From Poriferisocius sp965200775 (lineage in GTDB: Bacteria; Actinomycetota; Acidimicrobiia; Acidimicrobiales; Bin134): a DNA stretch of 64,000 nucleotides. The notes beneath the pieces were generated by a model, which saw only the letters and a program-made list of their open reading frames with translations, ran no database searches and was not told the DNA's origin. Shown piece after piece: positions 8,596 through 18,137 of the stretch (position 1 is its first letter; every line of letters begins with the position of its first letter). The translations under genes were made by a program, and so were the position numbers. The stretch lies in the NCBI GenBank assembly GCA_965200775.1, contig OZ241383.1, forward strand, positions 2,666,001 to 2,730,000, given 5' to 3'.

Positions 8596-8871
8596 CTAGT
8601 GCCACTGGGTGGCAACCAGCATCCCAGCCAGCAGCAGGCCCAAGCCCCCCATGAGGTACCAGTTGTTGGTGTCGCCAGGCAGCAGGGCCACGTAGTTCAA
8701 CACGATCACGACGGCCCCCAACACCAGCAAGGCGATCATCAACACCGGCACCCAGGTGGGGCTGATCTTCTCGGCGGTGGCCGACACTCGGGGAGCAGCC
8801 TCGTTCTCGGGGCGGGTGCCCCTCGGGGTTACCCGACCACCCTGGACTCTGCGTTTGGTTGGCTTGGCCAT
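8596..8871 (-). CDS. crgA: Cell division protein CrgA
   Basis: A 91-residue membrane protein of the actinobacterial CrgA family, which interacts with FtsZ and septal penicillin-binding proteins. The sequence shows a basic cytoplasmic N-terminus, helix 1 (TWVPVLMIALLVLGAVVIVL), the NYVALLPGDTNNWYL loop and helix 2 ending LLAGMLVATQWH, a close match to family layout. ATG at 8871 chosen over the TTG two codons upstream. Its place next to the trpG-like gene and pknB is conserved in actinobacteria, including Mycobacterium. Confidence 0.9.
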   Translation of the reverse strand: MAKPTKRRVQGGRVTPRGTRPENEAAPRVSATAEKISPTWVPVLMIALLVLGAVVIVLNYVALLPGDTNNWYLMGGLGLLLAGMLVATQWH

Positions 8872-8926
8872 GACCAAAGGATAAACCCTTCAGCCTCCCC
8901 AATACCCAGGAGTAACGTGGGCAGCG

Positions 8927-9508
8927 GTGGCTCCGCGCATCCTGGTGATCGACAACTACGACTCGTTCGTTTACAACCTGGTTCAGTATCTGGGGGAACT
9001 GGGCGCGGACCCAATGGTTCACCGCCACGACGCCATCACCCTCGAACAGTCCCTGGATCTCGACCCCGATGGAGTGCTGATCAGCCCCGGGCCGGGTCGC
9101 CCTGCCGACGCAGGGCTCAGCAACGCCCTCATCCGGCAGTTCTGCGGTGTGCGTCCGGTGCTGGGGGTGTGCCTAGGCCACCAGTGCCTGGGGGAGGTGT
9201 TCGGTGGTCAGGTGGTTAGAGCCCCTCAGGTCATGCACGGCAAGACGTCGATCATTCACCACACCGGCGAGGGGGTTTTCGCCGGGCTTCCCAACCCCCT
9301 CGAAGCCACCCGATATCACTCCCTCATCGTGGAGCGGGCTTCGGTGCCCGACTCCCTCACCATCACCGCGGAAACCGACGACGGGCTGGTGATGGGGTTG
9401 CGCCACCGCGATCAACCCGTAGAGGGCGTGCAGTTCCACCCCGAATCGATCCTGACCAACTCAGGTCACGACATGCTGGCCAACTTCTTGGCCCAATCCT
9501 CCCCGTAG
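8927..9508 (+). CDS. trpG/pabA: Class I glutamine amidotransferase of anthranilate/aminodeoxychorismate synthase
   Basis: A 193-residue glutaminase subunit that supplies ammonia to TrpE or PabB. The start ILVIDNYDSFVYNLVQYLGE is diagnostic. The nucleophile is in GVCLGHQ (near residue 85) and the His-Glu pair is in VEGVQFHPES (near 172). GTG start. Whether it serves tryptophan, folate or both (amphibolic PabA/TrpG) cannot be told, and no synthase large subunit is nearby. It occupies the same position next to pknB as the gene called trpG in Mycobacterium. Confidence 0.9.
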   Translation: MAPRILVIDNYDSFVYNLVQYLGELGADPMVHRHDAITLEQSLDLDPDGVLISPGPGRPADAGLSNALIRQFCGVRPVLGVCLGHQCLGEVFGGQVVRAPQVMHGKTSIIHHTGEGVFAGLPNPLEATRYHSLIVERASVPDSLTITAETDDGLVMGLRHRDQPVEGVQFHPESILTNSGHDMLANFLAQSSP

Positions 9509-9521
9509 CTGCCCAAACCCG

Positions 9522-11825
9522 CTACGACCAGGACACCACACACCCGTCGTCCACCCCGGGCGTGTCCCCATCAAGACCCTCGGCCCAGTTGGCCACGTTG
9601 GCCGCCACCGCAGGCATCGGGTACGGGTTCTCCAGGTTCCATTGAGCGACGAACCCGGAAATGTCGTTGTAGATGGCGGTCAAGGCCTGGCACTCGGCCT
9701 CGAATTGGGCCGACAGCGCGTTCCAGGCCGGAACGCTGCCGAGGGCTCCAGGCTGGTTGCCGGCGTTGACCGCGTCGGCAGTAACGGCTAGGGCTGCTTC
9801 CACGGCTGCTACCTGACGAGGAGTGGAGACGACCTGTGTCGGGCCTGGTTCGCCCTCGGAAACCGCCGGACCCAAACAAGCGGTCACCTCGGTTTCCGGC
9901 GGTTGTTCCTCGCCGGCAAGGGGGGCCTGCTGCATGATCCGACCCACCAAGTCCTCGTTTTCGTTGGGGAAATCACACTCCGCAACTGGCTTGATGAGCA
10001 CCAGCTCCAACTCGGCGAGCTGCTCGGCAGCCGCATCGGGCTCCAGCCCGGTGAGATCGGGCACCACTACCAAGGCCGGGCCGGTAGAGATCAGGATCGT
10101 CACCGGGGTCTCGGGCGGTACCAGCACGGGGGGAGCGGGATCGGTCCCAACCACCAGACCTTCCTCAATATCAGGGGAGGGTTCCTCCACCGTCTCCTCG
10201 TTCACCACCAATCCCGCCTGCGCCAGAACCGATGTGGCCTGCAGCAGGGTCATCCCCGCCACATCGGGGAGCTCAACGGCCTGAAGTCCCTCGGGAATCA
10301 CCAGCGTCACCGTACTGCCCGGAGCCACCATCTCCCCGGCGGGTGGTTCCTGGCGCAACACCTGGCCTTCGGGCCCGTCGGATTCCGAATCCACCTGTAT
10401 CTCGGGGGCAAATCCCCGGTCCTGCAAGAACCGGGCGGCGTCGTTCACTTGCTGGCCCACCACCCCGGGAACCTCCACCGGAGCCTCTCCCGAGCTGACG
10501 GTGATCTCTATCTCGGCCCCAGCCTCCAACTCGGCCCCAGCATCGGGAGACTGGCTGATCACGTCGTTGCTGGCCACCGTCTCGCTGGTCTCGAACACCT
10601 GACTCACCACAAAACCGTCGGCCCGCAAATCACGGATGGCCGACTGGCTGGACAAACCCACCACATCGGGCACCGTGACCATGGCCACTGCCGTGGATGT
10701 GCTCGTCGTGGGTGGTGGGTCGTCTCCGTTGTCGAGCACATTCGACAGTACGAAGAACACCAGCACAGCCACGGCAATGAAAACCACGGCCGCCGCCGTG
10801 TACAGGCCGGCTCGAGACGAGGGTTCAATGACGGTGGCCGGAGCCTGGGGCGGCACCGGAGGTTGTGGAGGGCCTGCTGCCGCCGGGGGCGGCGGGGCGG
10901 GAGGAGCCGGAGGCGGTACCGCCTGCTCGACGCCGGGCGGCTGAGCCGGGGTCGACTCCATGGGATCTTTGCGACCGGCAAGCTGGTGGCGCCCCTCCCG
11001 GTAGCGGCGCAGGTCTCGTTGGAGGTCGTTGGCGGTGGGATAGCGCTTGGCGGGGATCTTGGCCAGCAACTTCATGTTGATGGCCTCGAGCGACTCGGGG
11101 ACCACCACCCCCAGCGACGAGAGGGTGGGTACCGCTTCCTGCACGTGCTTGAAGGCGATGGCCACCGAGTTGTCGCCGGTGAACGGCGGCCGGCCGCAGA
11201 GCATCTCGTAGAGAACGATGCCCAGCGAATACAGGTCGCTGCGATGGTCCAGGGTCGTCCCCTGAGCCTGCTCGGGGGAGAAGTATGTGGCCGTGCCCAT
11301 CACCGAACCGGCTTGGGTGAGGTTCGATCCCGCGCCCCCAGTCACAGCGATGGCAATGCCGAAGTCGGTCACCTTCACCTGCCCGCTGGGGGTGATCAAC
11401 ACGTTGCCCGGCTTCACATCCCGGTGAATAACCCCGTTGCTGTGAGCGAAGCCCAGAGCCTCGGCCACCTCCATGGCAATGGCCGCCGCCCGGTCGGGAG
11501 GCAGCGGCCCCCCCAGGCGGAGGAGCTCGGCCAGGCTCTGTCCCTCGATGTACTCCATGGCGATGTAGTAGGTGCCCTCCGCCGACCCCCAGTCGTACAC
11601 CGCCACGATGTTGGGATGGTTGAGGTTCGCCGCCGCGGTGGCCTCCCGCCGGAACCGCTCCACAAAGCTGGGATCCGACGAGAACTCCGGGAGCAGCCGC
11701 TTGATGGCGACCGGGCGGGAGAGCAGGTTGTCCTGGCCCAAAAAGACATCGGTCATACCGCCGCGAGCGATCTGAGTTCGCAGCTCGTAACGACCGCCAA
11801 GTAGCTCCGGATTGTTGCCTGACAT
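9522..11825 (-). CDS. pknB: PknB-type Ser/Thr kinase with four PASTA domains
   Basis: 767 residues. The cytoplasmic kinase (about 10-275) has a glycine loop IARGGMTDVF, Lys42 in VAIK, HRD at 134-136 (GVIHRDVKPGN), DFG at 154-156 and an activation segment with TATYFSPEQ. A Pro-rich juxtamembrane segment (about 295-330) precedes one membrane helix (about 341-362). Four extracellular PASTA repeats follow (about 384-640), then an extra ~110-residue Cys-containing C-terminal region not usual in PknB. PASTA domains sense muropeptides or lipid II and drive growth and division control. The PP2C phosphatase lies immediately upstream in the same unit. Confidence 0.93.
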   Translation of the reverse strand: MSGNNPELLGGRYELRTQIARGGMTDVFLGQDNLLSRPVAIKRLLPEFSSDPSFVERFRREATAAANLNHPNIVAVYDWGSAEGTYYIAMEYIEGQSLAELLRLGGPLPPDRAAAIAMEVAEALGFAHSNGVIHRDVKPGNVLITPSGQVKVTDFGIAIAVTGGAGSNLTQAGSVMGTATYFSPEQAQGTTLDHRSDLYSLGIVLYEMLCGRPPFTGDNSVAIAFKHVQEAVPTLSSLGVVVPESLEAINMKLLAKIPAKRYPTANDLQRDLRRYREGRHQLAGRKDPMESTPAQPPGVEQAVPPPAPPAPPPPAAAGPPQPPVPPQAPATVIEPSSRAGLYTAAAVVFIAVAVLVFFVLSNVLDNGDDPPPTTSTSTAVAMVTVPDVVGLSSQSAIRDLRADGFVVSQVFETSETVASNDVISQSPDAGAELEAGAEIEITVSSGEAPVEVPGVVGQQVNDAARFLQDRGFAPEIQVDSESDGPEGQVLRQEPPAGEMVAPGSTVTLVIPEGLQAVELPDVAGMTLLQATSVLAQAGLVVNEETVEEPSPDIEEGLVVGTDPAPPVLVPPETPVTILISTGPALVVVPDLTGLEPDAAAEQLAELELVLIKPVAECDFPNENEDLVGRIMQQAPLAGEEQPPETEVTACLGPAVSEGEPGPTQVVSTPRQVAAVEAALAVTADAVNAGNQPGALGSVPAWNALSAQFEAECQALTAIYNDISGFVAQWNLENPYPMPAVAANVANWAEGLDGDTPGVDDGCVVSWS

Positions 11826-11858
11826 GACGAATCCAGCGTAGTTCTTGTTTGACGCGAT

Positions 11859-12656
11859 CTATTGGAGGGTTACGTCCCTGACATCCACCACCACCACGGT
11901 CACGTTGTCTCTTCCTCCGTGGTCCAGTGCCAGCTTCACCAGAGCCTCCGCCGCCTCGCCGGGATCCTCGATTTGGAGCAGCGTGGCGTACACCTCCCGG
12001 TCGGTCACCTCGTGGGTCAGCCCGTCGGAACACAGCAGGTAGCGGTGCCCGCTCACCGGGTCCAGAGTCCAGTCGTCCACCGGCACCCTTGCCTCGATCC
12101 CCAATGCCCTGCTGAGGTGGTTCCGGCGCTCGTGAACAACGGCTTCCTGGGGAGTGATCACACCGGCCTTCACCAGCTCCTGCACCACGGTGTGATCCTC
12201 GGTCAACTGGTGAAATCCGGCATCGTCGCAGCGATAAACCCTGGAATCACCCACGTTTATCACCGCCAGTTCCTCGCGAAGGTCGTTTTCGACCACGGCC
12301 AAGGCGCACAGCGTGGTCCCCATGCCCTCCAGCTCCTCATCCGACAACGACTCGGAGAGGATCCTCCGGTTGGCCTGATGCACGGCGTTCAGCAGTTCGT
12401 TCCCCGTGGGGGCCGGCGGTTGTGGGACGTGGCGGCGAAGCCGGGACAGAAGGCTGGTGTCGGTGCGAGCCTTGACCGCTGCCTTCACCTCCGCGGCCAG
12501 CGTTTCCACCGCAAGAGCGGACGCCACGTCGCCTCCCCGGTGGCCCCCCAAACCGTCGGCAACCGCTAATAACCCGCCGGTGACCAGCACCGAATCCTCG
12601 TTCTTCTCCCGACGCCGGCCTGGGTCGGTGGCGTGTCCCGCTTCCAACCGGATCAT
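11859..12656 (-). CDS. pstP: PP2C-family protein phosphatase (PstP/PrpC-like)
   Basis: A 265-residue metal-dependent Ser/Thr phosphatase that opposes the neighbouring kinase. Metal-binding motifs are intact: KNEDS (residues ~18-22), VADGLGGHRGGD (~33-44), VGDSRVYR, LLCSDGLTHEV (~190) and GGRDNVTVVVVD at the end. Unlike mycobacterial PstP it has no transmembrane or extracellular extension, so it is the short cytosolic form. It is separated from pknB by 33 bases, so co-transcription is expected. Confidence 0.9.
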   Translation of the reverse strand: MIRLEAGHATDPGRRREKNEDSVLVTGGLLAVADGLGGHRGGDVASALAVETLAAEVKAAVKARTDTSLLSRLRRHVPQPPAPTGNELLNAVHQANRRILSESLSDEELEGMGTTLCALAVVENDLREELAVINVGDSRVYRCDDAGFHQLTEDHTVVQELVKAGVITPQEAVVHERRNHLSRALGIEARVPVDDWTLDPVSGHRYLLCSDGLTHEVTDREVYATLLQIEDPGEAAEALVKLALDHGGRDNVTVVVVDVRDVTLQ

Positions 12657-12867
12657 CAGAGTTCCATTACCGCGGTGCCCCCACTTCGCGCTGGATCATA
12701 CCGAAACTGGCTCTTGGCCCGGCTGTCGCGCCCGCAACGGGGGGCCGGGTTGAGCGGAGCCCTCGCCGAAGCCCATTCTCCCCTCCGGCTGTCCCACCCC
12801 CCACGAAGAGCAAAACACGGTTATCGATTCGACCCCCGGTCTTGTACGCTGACCACTTCGACAACCA

Positions 12868-12951
<84 letters not shown>

Positions 12952-12984
12952 CCCGCGATGTGGTGACTTTGCTCCTAGTAGGCC

Positions 12985-13593
12985 TTAGTCGCCGGCCACC
13001 GCATGGACCTTCAAGGACAAGAACTGAATGGGCAGTTCGAGCAACTCTGTGGGGCCGTGGGTTACCTCGCCGTGGAGTTGCATGGTGTGACCCGGTCCCA
13101 GCTCGTAGCGCTTGGCGCCGTAGCCGTATTCGAGTCGACCCTTGATTACGTAGATGAACTCGACCCCGGCGTGTTGGAACAGGGGGAAAACCTCGCCCTG
13201 CTCGGTGATCGTCACCAGCACCGGTTCGATGTAACGCAACGGGCCGCGGAGGGAACCGAGATCGTGGTATGTCCGGCCCCTCTCGTTTCCCTCATGGGCA
13301 ATCTCCAGACCACCGCCGGGTGGGACTATGACGGCATCGTGCTCCTCGTCCAGACCCCGGAACAAGGCGGTGAACGGCACTCCGACCGCATTGCTGAGCC
13401 GGGTCAACGTGGTCAGGCTCGGCGAGGTCTGTCCGTTCTCGATCTTCGACAGCATCCCTATGGATATGTCTGCCTTCTCGGCCAACTGGCCCATGGTCAG
13501 GCCCAGGCTGAGTCGAAGCTCACGGACTCTTTCGCCGACAACGTCGCTGACCTCCGACGCGGTCAGTTCGGTGTTTTCCTTGCCTGTTTCCAT
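12985..13593 (-). CDS. XRE-family regulator with C-terminal cupin domain
   Basis: An N-terminal helix-turn-helix (VRELRLSLGLTMGQLAEKAD followed by ISIGMLSKIENGQTSPSL) and a C-terminal cupin sensor (EFIYVIKGRLEYGYGAKRYELGPG), the layout of PuuR-like regulators that bind small amines, amino acids or polyamines. I prefer ATG at 13593 (METGKENTE, about 202 residues). The frame is open to a GTG at 13659, which abuts the stop of the GlnT gene. It is transcribed after the GlnT-type ligase, so it is the likely local regulator of the methylamine genes. The effector is inferred, not seen. Confidence 0.85.
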   Translation of the reverse strand: METGKENTELTASEVSDVVGERVRELRLSLGLTMGQLAEKADISIGMLSKIENGQTSPSLTTLTRLSNAVGVPFTALFRGLDEEHDAVIVPPGGGLEIAHEGNERGRTYHDLGSLRGPLRYIEPVLVTITEQGEVFPLFQHAGVEFIYVIKGRLEYGYGAKRYELGPGHTMQLHGEVTHGPTELLELPIQFLSLKVHAVAGD

Positions 13594-13659
13594 TTGGTTC
13601 AACGTTGGTTGCCGATCGTCTTCGGACGGCCGCTGTGGTGCTCGATCACAAGGCCCCAC

Positions 13660-15021
13660 CTAGAACAAGGTCAGGTACCGGTCGACCTCTGATGGTGTGA
13701 CCTCATGATGGTGGGCCATAAACTCGGAGCGCTTGATATCGGCAAAGTAGTCGCGGTACGGCCCGGTTGGTGTCATACCCAGGGCGGTTCCCAGCACCTC
13801 GTCGGAAGTAAGGCAGTCGGCGGCGTGCAGCAGCGTCGGGGGCAGTATCTCGATTCCCCGTGCCGCTATCTCCTCCGGGTCCAGGGTGTAGAGGTTGGCC
13901 CGGTTTGGCTCACCGGGATCAAGCTGATTGTCGATCCCGTCAAGGCCGCACGCCAGCATGGCGGAAAAGAGCAGGTACGGGTTGGCAGCGCCATCCGCCA
14001 GACGGACTTCAATGCGGTCCGGTTCCGGCACACGGATCATCTGGGTCCGGTTGTTACCTCCAAAGGCTGCATAGGCAGGAGCCCACGTTGCTCCCGAGGT
14101 TGGCGCGCCAACTCCCATCCGCTTGTACGAGTTCACGATCGGACACGCAATGGCGGCAAGAGCTTGAGCGTGGGCGATCAGGCCCGCCGCGAACTGATAG
14201 GCGAGTTCGCTCAACCCCAGGCCCTTGGCATCGGGCCCGTCGCCGGCACCGAAGAGCGGCTCGTCGGTGTCGGCGGACCAGAGGCTCACGTGAGTGTGGA
14301 GCCCGTTTCCGGTCTTGTCACTGAACGGCTTGGGCATGAACGTGGCATAGCGACCGTCACGCTGCGCCAGCGTGTGAACCATCAGCCGGAACAGAACCAA
14401 CCGGTCGGCGGTGGTTAGCGCATCGGAGTACATCCAGTTCTGCTCGAACTGGCCATTGGCGTCCTCGTGGTCGTTGGCGTAGTTGCCCCAACCCATCGCG
14501 TTGAGGTTCTTAGACACCTCCGAAAGATGAGGGAGCATTCGGGTAAGACCTTTGGCGTCGTAACACGGCAGCGGCTCGGTGTCCCGCTCGTCGGCCACCC
14601 TGAGGGAGCCGTCCTCATTCCGGTTCACCAGGGAGTACTCGGCTTCGACGCCGGTCTTCATAACGAGGTTCCGATCAGCCAACCGCTTTAGGGCCTGGCC
14701 CAGGATCACCCGTGGGGCGTAAGGCCACGGCTCCCCATCCACGGTTGGGTCGCATTGCATGGCCGCCACGTTGGGCTGCCACGGCAGCTGCGTGTACGAA
14801 GCGGGATCGGGGATGGCGAGGATGTCGGGGCTCGACGGGTCCTGCCCGATGGGCCCCGCTGCGAAACCGGCGAAACCCGCGCCATCGCTCATCAACCCAT
14901 CAAGAGCTTCCACCGGCACGAGCTTGGCGCACGGCTTCCCGTGCATCTCCACGAACATCGCGTAGATGAACTCCACACCGTCGGCTTCGACCCGGGATCG
15001 GATGTCTTGTGTAGCCACCAT
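13660..15021 (-). CDS. glnT: Type III glutamine synthetase-like ligase (GlnT / gamma-glutamylmethylamide synthetase)
   Basis: 453 residues with the glutamine synthetase fold. Metal/glutamate motifs include TGVEAEYSL, GNGLHTHVSLW, NSYKRMGVG and RVPEPDRIEVRLADGAANPY. The N-terminal DGAGFAGFA and AIPDPASYTQLPW segments are typical of the GlnT group that travels with N-methylglutamate genes. It makes either glutamine (amide donor for the synthase opposite) or gamma-glutamylmethylamide from methylamine. Both roles occur in this pathway and I cannot separate them by eye. ATG with AGGAGG upstream. Divergent from mgsA. Confidence 0.88.
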   Translation of the reverse strand: MVATQDIRSRVEADGVEFIYAMFVEMHGKPCAKLVPVEALDGLMSDGAGFAGFAAGPIGQDPSSPDILAIPDPASYTQLPWQPNVAAMQCDPTVDGEPWPYAPRVILGQALKRLADRNLVMKTGVEAEYSLVNRNEDGSLRVADERDTEPLPCYDAKGLTRMLPHLSEVSKNLNAMGWGNYANDHEDANGQFEQNWMYSDALTTADRLVLFRLMVHTLAQRDGRYATFMPKPFSDKTGNGLHTHVSLWSADTDEPLFGAGDGPDAKGLGLSELAYQFAAGLIAHAQALAAIACPIVNSYKRMGVGAPTSGATWAPAYAAFGGNNRTQMIRVPEPDRIEVRLADGAANPYLLFSAMLACGLDGIDNQLDPGEPNRANLYTLDPEEIAARGIEILPPTLLHAADCLTSDEVLGTALGMTPTGPYRDYFADIKRSEFMAHHHEVTPSEVDRYLTLF

Positions 15022-15176
15022 GGTGCCTCCTGCACGGTCTTGCGGCTGGGAACGAAGCGCCGGCCTCTCGAATGAGGGACTTGCGCTACCCCTTACTCAT
15101 AGTGAACACTCTTCACTGTTGTCAAAATCTTCTAGGAAAAACGAGTCGTCCCCGGACAACGGAGGTCTGTAGGCGC
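15022..15176. promoter_or_regulatory. Divergent glnT/mgs control region with an inverted repeat
   Basis: This 155-base gap must hold both promoters. GTGAA (15102-15106) and TTCAC (15112-15116) form a 5-bp inverted repeat with a 5-base spacer, a plausible operator for the cupin-XRE regulator. A Shine-Dalgarno GGAGGT lies at 15161-15166, 10 bases before the mgsA ATG. No convincing -35/-10 pair can be chosen by eye. Confidence 0.45.
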
Positions 15177-16076
15177 ATGTGTGGGATCGTCGGTCTGTTC
15201 TGCAAGACGGTGAGGTACCGGGGTGAACTGGGGACGCTTACGGCCGCCATGCTGCACGAGATGCGAGATCGTGGGCCGGACAGCGGGGGGTTTGCCATCT
15301 ACGACGAGGGGGTTCCCGGCGAGACCCGGATCACGCTGCTCAGCGAGGGTCATGCCCGCGATTGGTCGGCCACGGCCTCGGGGCTCGAATCGGTGCTGGG
15401 GGCTGAGGTCTCTGTAAGACCCACCGAGGATCACGCCGTCTTCGTGACCACCGGTGATGGCCGTTTAGCCCGGCAGTGGATCATCGACAACGCACCGGGC
15501 ATTGACGTACTCTCATATGGCCGTCACATCGAGCTGTACAAGGCGGTCGGTGATCCCGATCTGGTCGCCGACCGATACCACCTCGGCACCCGGACCGGGA
15601 CACACGCCATAGCCCACACCCGAATGGCCACCGAGTCGGCGGTCACCACCACCGGCTCGCACCCCTTCGTCACCGGAGCCGACACCTGCCTGGTTCACAA
15701 CGGTTCCTTGTCCAACCACAACCGGCTGCGCCGTGCTTTGGAGCGTCGCGGTGAGTCGTTTCAGACCGAGAACGACTCGGAGGTGGCGGCCGGGTACCTG
15801 TCCTGGAGGCTCAGGGAAGGTGACTCGCTGGATCAAGCCCTGGAGAACGCACTGGTTGACCTCGACGGCTTTTTCACTTTCGTCATCGGAGTCGGGCAAG
15901 GCTTCGCAGTTCTGCGCGATCCGATCGCATGCAAGCCGGTGGTGGTGGCCGAGACCGATGACTGGGTGGCGATGTCATCCGAGTACCGGGCCATCGCGCA
16001 GCTTCCCGACGTGGCCCATGCAACCGTCTGGGAACCCGAGCCGGAACGCATCTATTCGTGGAGCCTTGCGGCATGA
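15177..16076 (+). CDS. mgsA: N-methylglutamate synthase subunit A (class II glutamine amidotransferase)
   Basis: A 299-residue Ntn-type glutaminase. The start at 15177 gives MCGIVGLF, placing the nucleophilic Cys at position 2 after Met removal. The frame is open further upstream, but those starts would block autoprocessing. Later motifs are HTRMATESAV and HPFVTGADTCLVHNGSLSNHN-type segments (substrate-binding Arg and oxyanion Asn-Gly). It releases ammonia from glutamine inside the MgsABC (GlxBCD) complex, which makes N-methyl-L-glutamate from methylamine. It overlaps mgsB by an ATGA. Confidence 0.88.
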   Translation: MCGIVGLFCKTVRYRGELGTLTAAMLHEMRDRGPDSGGFAIYDEGVPGETRITLLSEGHARDWSATASGLESVLGAEVSVRPTEDHAVFVTTGDGRLARQWIIDNAPGIDVLSYGRHIELYKAVGDPDLVADRYHLGTRTGTHAIAHTRMATESAVTTTGSHPFVTGADTCLVHNGSLSNHNRLRRALERRGESFQTENDSEVAAGYLSWRLREGDSLDQALENALVDLDGFFTFVIGVGQGFAVLRDPIACKPVVVAETDDWVAMSSEYRAIAQLPDVAHATVWEPEPERIYSWSLAA

Positions 16077-16786
16077 AGTCCGGCCCGGCTGAACTCACGG
16101 TGGACCTTGACACCGGCAGCGTTCGTGATCTGAACGCCGCGCTGCACCGCGCCTGCGATGGCTCGTCCTTCGTGGTGCAAAACCCACGTGGGGCTCACGC
16201 CGTGGCGGCCGGTATCAGCGCCGAGATTGACGTGAGAATCGAGGGGTCGGTCGGCTATTTCTGCGCCGGGATGCACCAGAGAGGCCGGGTTGTGGTGGAG
16301 GGCAGCGCCGGAACCGGGTTGGCCGAGAACATCATGTCGGGTTCTGTGCGAGTGCTGGGCAACGCCACCATGTCGGCCGGCGCCTCCGGTCACGGCGGTC
16401 TGGTCGTTATCAACGGCAACGCCGGCCCCAGATGCGGTATCTCGATGAAGGGGGTGGACATCGTCGTCGCGGGCAATGTCGGGCACATGAGTGCGTTCAT
16501 GGGGCAGTCTGGGAACCTGGTGGTGCTCGGTGATGCGGCCGAGGATCTCGGTGACTCGATTTACGAAGCCAGGCTGTTCGTGCGCGGTGACGTGGCGTCA
16601 CTGGGATCCGACTGCGTGGCCAAGGAGATGCGGCCGGAGCACATTGAATCGCTGGCCAAACTGCTCGAAAGTGCTGGAGTTGAAGCCGACCCTGCGGACT
16701 TTCGCCGATACGGCTCGGCCAGGCGCCTCTACAACTTCCATGTGGATGATATTGATGCCGAGATTTCACGAGGTGCAGCACTGTGA
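16073..16786 (+). CDS. mgsB: N-methylglutamate synthase subunit B (GltB C-terminal-like, GlxC)
   Basis: A 237-residue right-handed beta-helix protein of the glutamate synthase domain-3 type. Repeating Gly-rich turns are visible (GSVGYFCAGMHQRGRVVVEG, GNATMSAGASGHGG, GGLVVINGNAG, GNVGHMSAFMGQSGNLVV). It is the structural subunit of the methylamine-using synthase. Start ATG at 16073 overlaps the mgsA stop as ATGA. Its own stop overlaps the mgsC GTG. Tight coupling and order mgsA-B-C match known N-methylglutamate operons. Confidence 0.88.
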   Translation: MKSGPAELTVDLDTGSVRDLNAALHRACDGSSFVVQNPRGAHAVAAGISAEIDVRIEGSVGYFCAGMHQRGRVVVEGSAGTGLAENIMSGSVRVLGNATMSAGASGHGGLVVINGNAGPRCGISMKGVDIVVAGNVGHMSAFMGQSGNLVVLGDAAEDLGDSIYEARLFVRGDVASLGSDCVAKEMRPEHIESLAKLLESAGVEADPADFRRYGSARRLYNFHVDDIDAEISRGAAL

Positions 16787-18120
16787 CCCACCAATCAGGG
16801 ACCAATCCATCAGGCGACTGGCACCTACGAGAGTCGTACACATTCGACCGCAACGTCATCGCCGAGATCCGGCGGGCCGCCAACACCGGGATTTACCGCA
16901 TCCGGGGCTGGGGTGCGAAACGGGAACTCCCCACGTTTGATGACCTGGTTTTTCTGGGAGCCTCGATGTCGCGGTATCCCCTCGAGGGCTATCGCGAAGC
17001 GTGTGGGACCGACGTGGTTATCGGTGAAGGCCGGGCCGAGCGACCGGTACGGCTGGACATTCCCATCACGATTGCGGGAATGAGCTTCGGCTCACTTTCG
17101 GCCCAAGCGAAGGAAGCCCTCGGGCGTGGCGCCAACTCGGCCGGCACGTCAACCACCACCGGCGACGGAGGAATGACCGCCGAAGAACGCGCCCACAGCA
17201 AGACTCTGGTTTACCAGTACCTTCCGTCTCGCTACGGGATGAACCCCGATCACCTGCGGGCTGCCGACGCCATCGAAGTCGTGGTAGGTCAGGGGGCGAA
17301 GCCCGGTGGCGGCGGCATGTTGCTGGGACAGAAGATCACAGAGCGGGTGGCCGAAATGCGCACCCTGCCGGAGGGGATCGACCAGCGCTCGGCCTGCCGT
17401 CATCCCGACTGGACCGGCCCCGACGACCTCCAGATCAAGATCACGGAACTGCGCGAGATTGTTGACTGGCAAGTCCCCGTGTACGTGAAGGTGGGGGCGG
17501 CCCGCCCGTATTACGACAGTGCGCTGGCCGTCAAGGCCGGTGCCGACGCCATCGTCGTAGACGGTATGCAAGGCGGCACCGCCGCCACCCAGGATGTGTT
17601 CATCGAGCATGTGGGCATTCCCACCATCGCCGCCATTCCGGAGGCAGTACGGGCCCTTAGCGAACTCGGTGTACATCGGGAGGTGAAGCTGATCGCGGCC
17701 GGTGGAATCCGGTCGGGAGCCGACGTGGCCAAAGCCCTCGCCCTGGGTGCCGATGCGGTGTCGATCGGAACGGCGGCCCTGATCGCCATAGGGGACAACG
17801 ATCCGGCCTATGAAGAGGAGTACCGGAAGCTGGGTTCGGCAGCAGGGTACTGGGACGACTTCCACACCGGCAACGATCCTGTCGGCATCACCACCCAAGA
17901 CCCGGAGCTGTCCTCCCGGCTCGACCCCGTGGTTGGCGGCAGGCGCCTGGCCAACTATCTCCAGGTCTTGACCCTCGAAGCCCAAACCCTGGCCCGGGCC
18001 AACGGGAAATCTCATATTCACAACCTCGAACCCGAGGATCTGGCCGCACTCACAGTCGAGGCAGCGGCGATGGCCAAGGTCCCACTGGCCGGAACATCCT
18101 GGATACCGGGTTCGGCCTAG
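16783..18120 (+). CDS. mgsC: N-methylglutamate synthase subunit C (FMN-binding glutamate synthase domain)
   Basis: A 445-residue TIM-barrel FMN enzyme of the GltB domain-2 family. Visible signatures are GMSFGSLSAQAKEALGRGA, STTTGDGGM, GQGAKPGGGGMLLGQKI, ADAIVVDGMQGGTAATQ and AAGGIRSGADVAKALALGAD. In this complex it catalyses the reductive joining of methylamine with the glutamate skeleton to give N-methylglutamate. GTG start, GTGA overlap with mgsB. The next gene starts 17 bases after its stop. Confidence 0.9.
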   Translation: MTHQSGTNPSGDWHLRESYTFDRNVIAEIRRAANTGIYRIRGWGAKRELPTFDDLVFLGASMSRYPLEGYREACGTDVVIGEGRAERPVRLDIPITIAGMSFGSLSAQAKEALGRGANSAGTSTTTGDGGMTAEERAHSKTLVYQYLPSRYGMNPDHLRAADAIEVVVGQGAKPGGGGMLLGQKITERVAEMRTLPEGIDQRSACRHPDWTGPDDLQIKITELREIVDWQVPVYVKVGAARPYYDSALAVKAGADAIVVDGMQGGTAATQDVFIEHVGIPTIAAIPEAVRALSELGVHREVKLIAAGGIRSGADVAKALALGADAVSIGTAALIAIGDNDPAYEEEYRKLGSAAGYWDDFHTGNDPVGITTQDPELSSRLDPVVGGRRLANYLQVLTLEAQTLARANGKSHIHNLEPEDLAALTVEAAAMAKVPLAGTSWIPGSA

Positions 18121-18137
18121 GAATCACGGGAGATCGC

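Noticed and set aside
9903..11804. 633-residue frame antisense to pknB
   Set aside because: Antisense shadow. The kinase and PASTA motifs on the minus strand are unambiguous.
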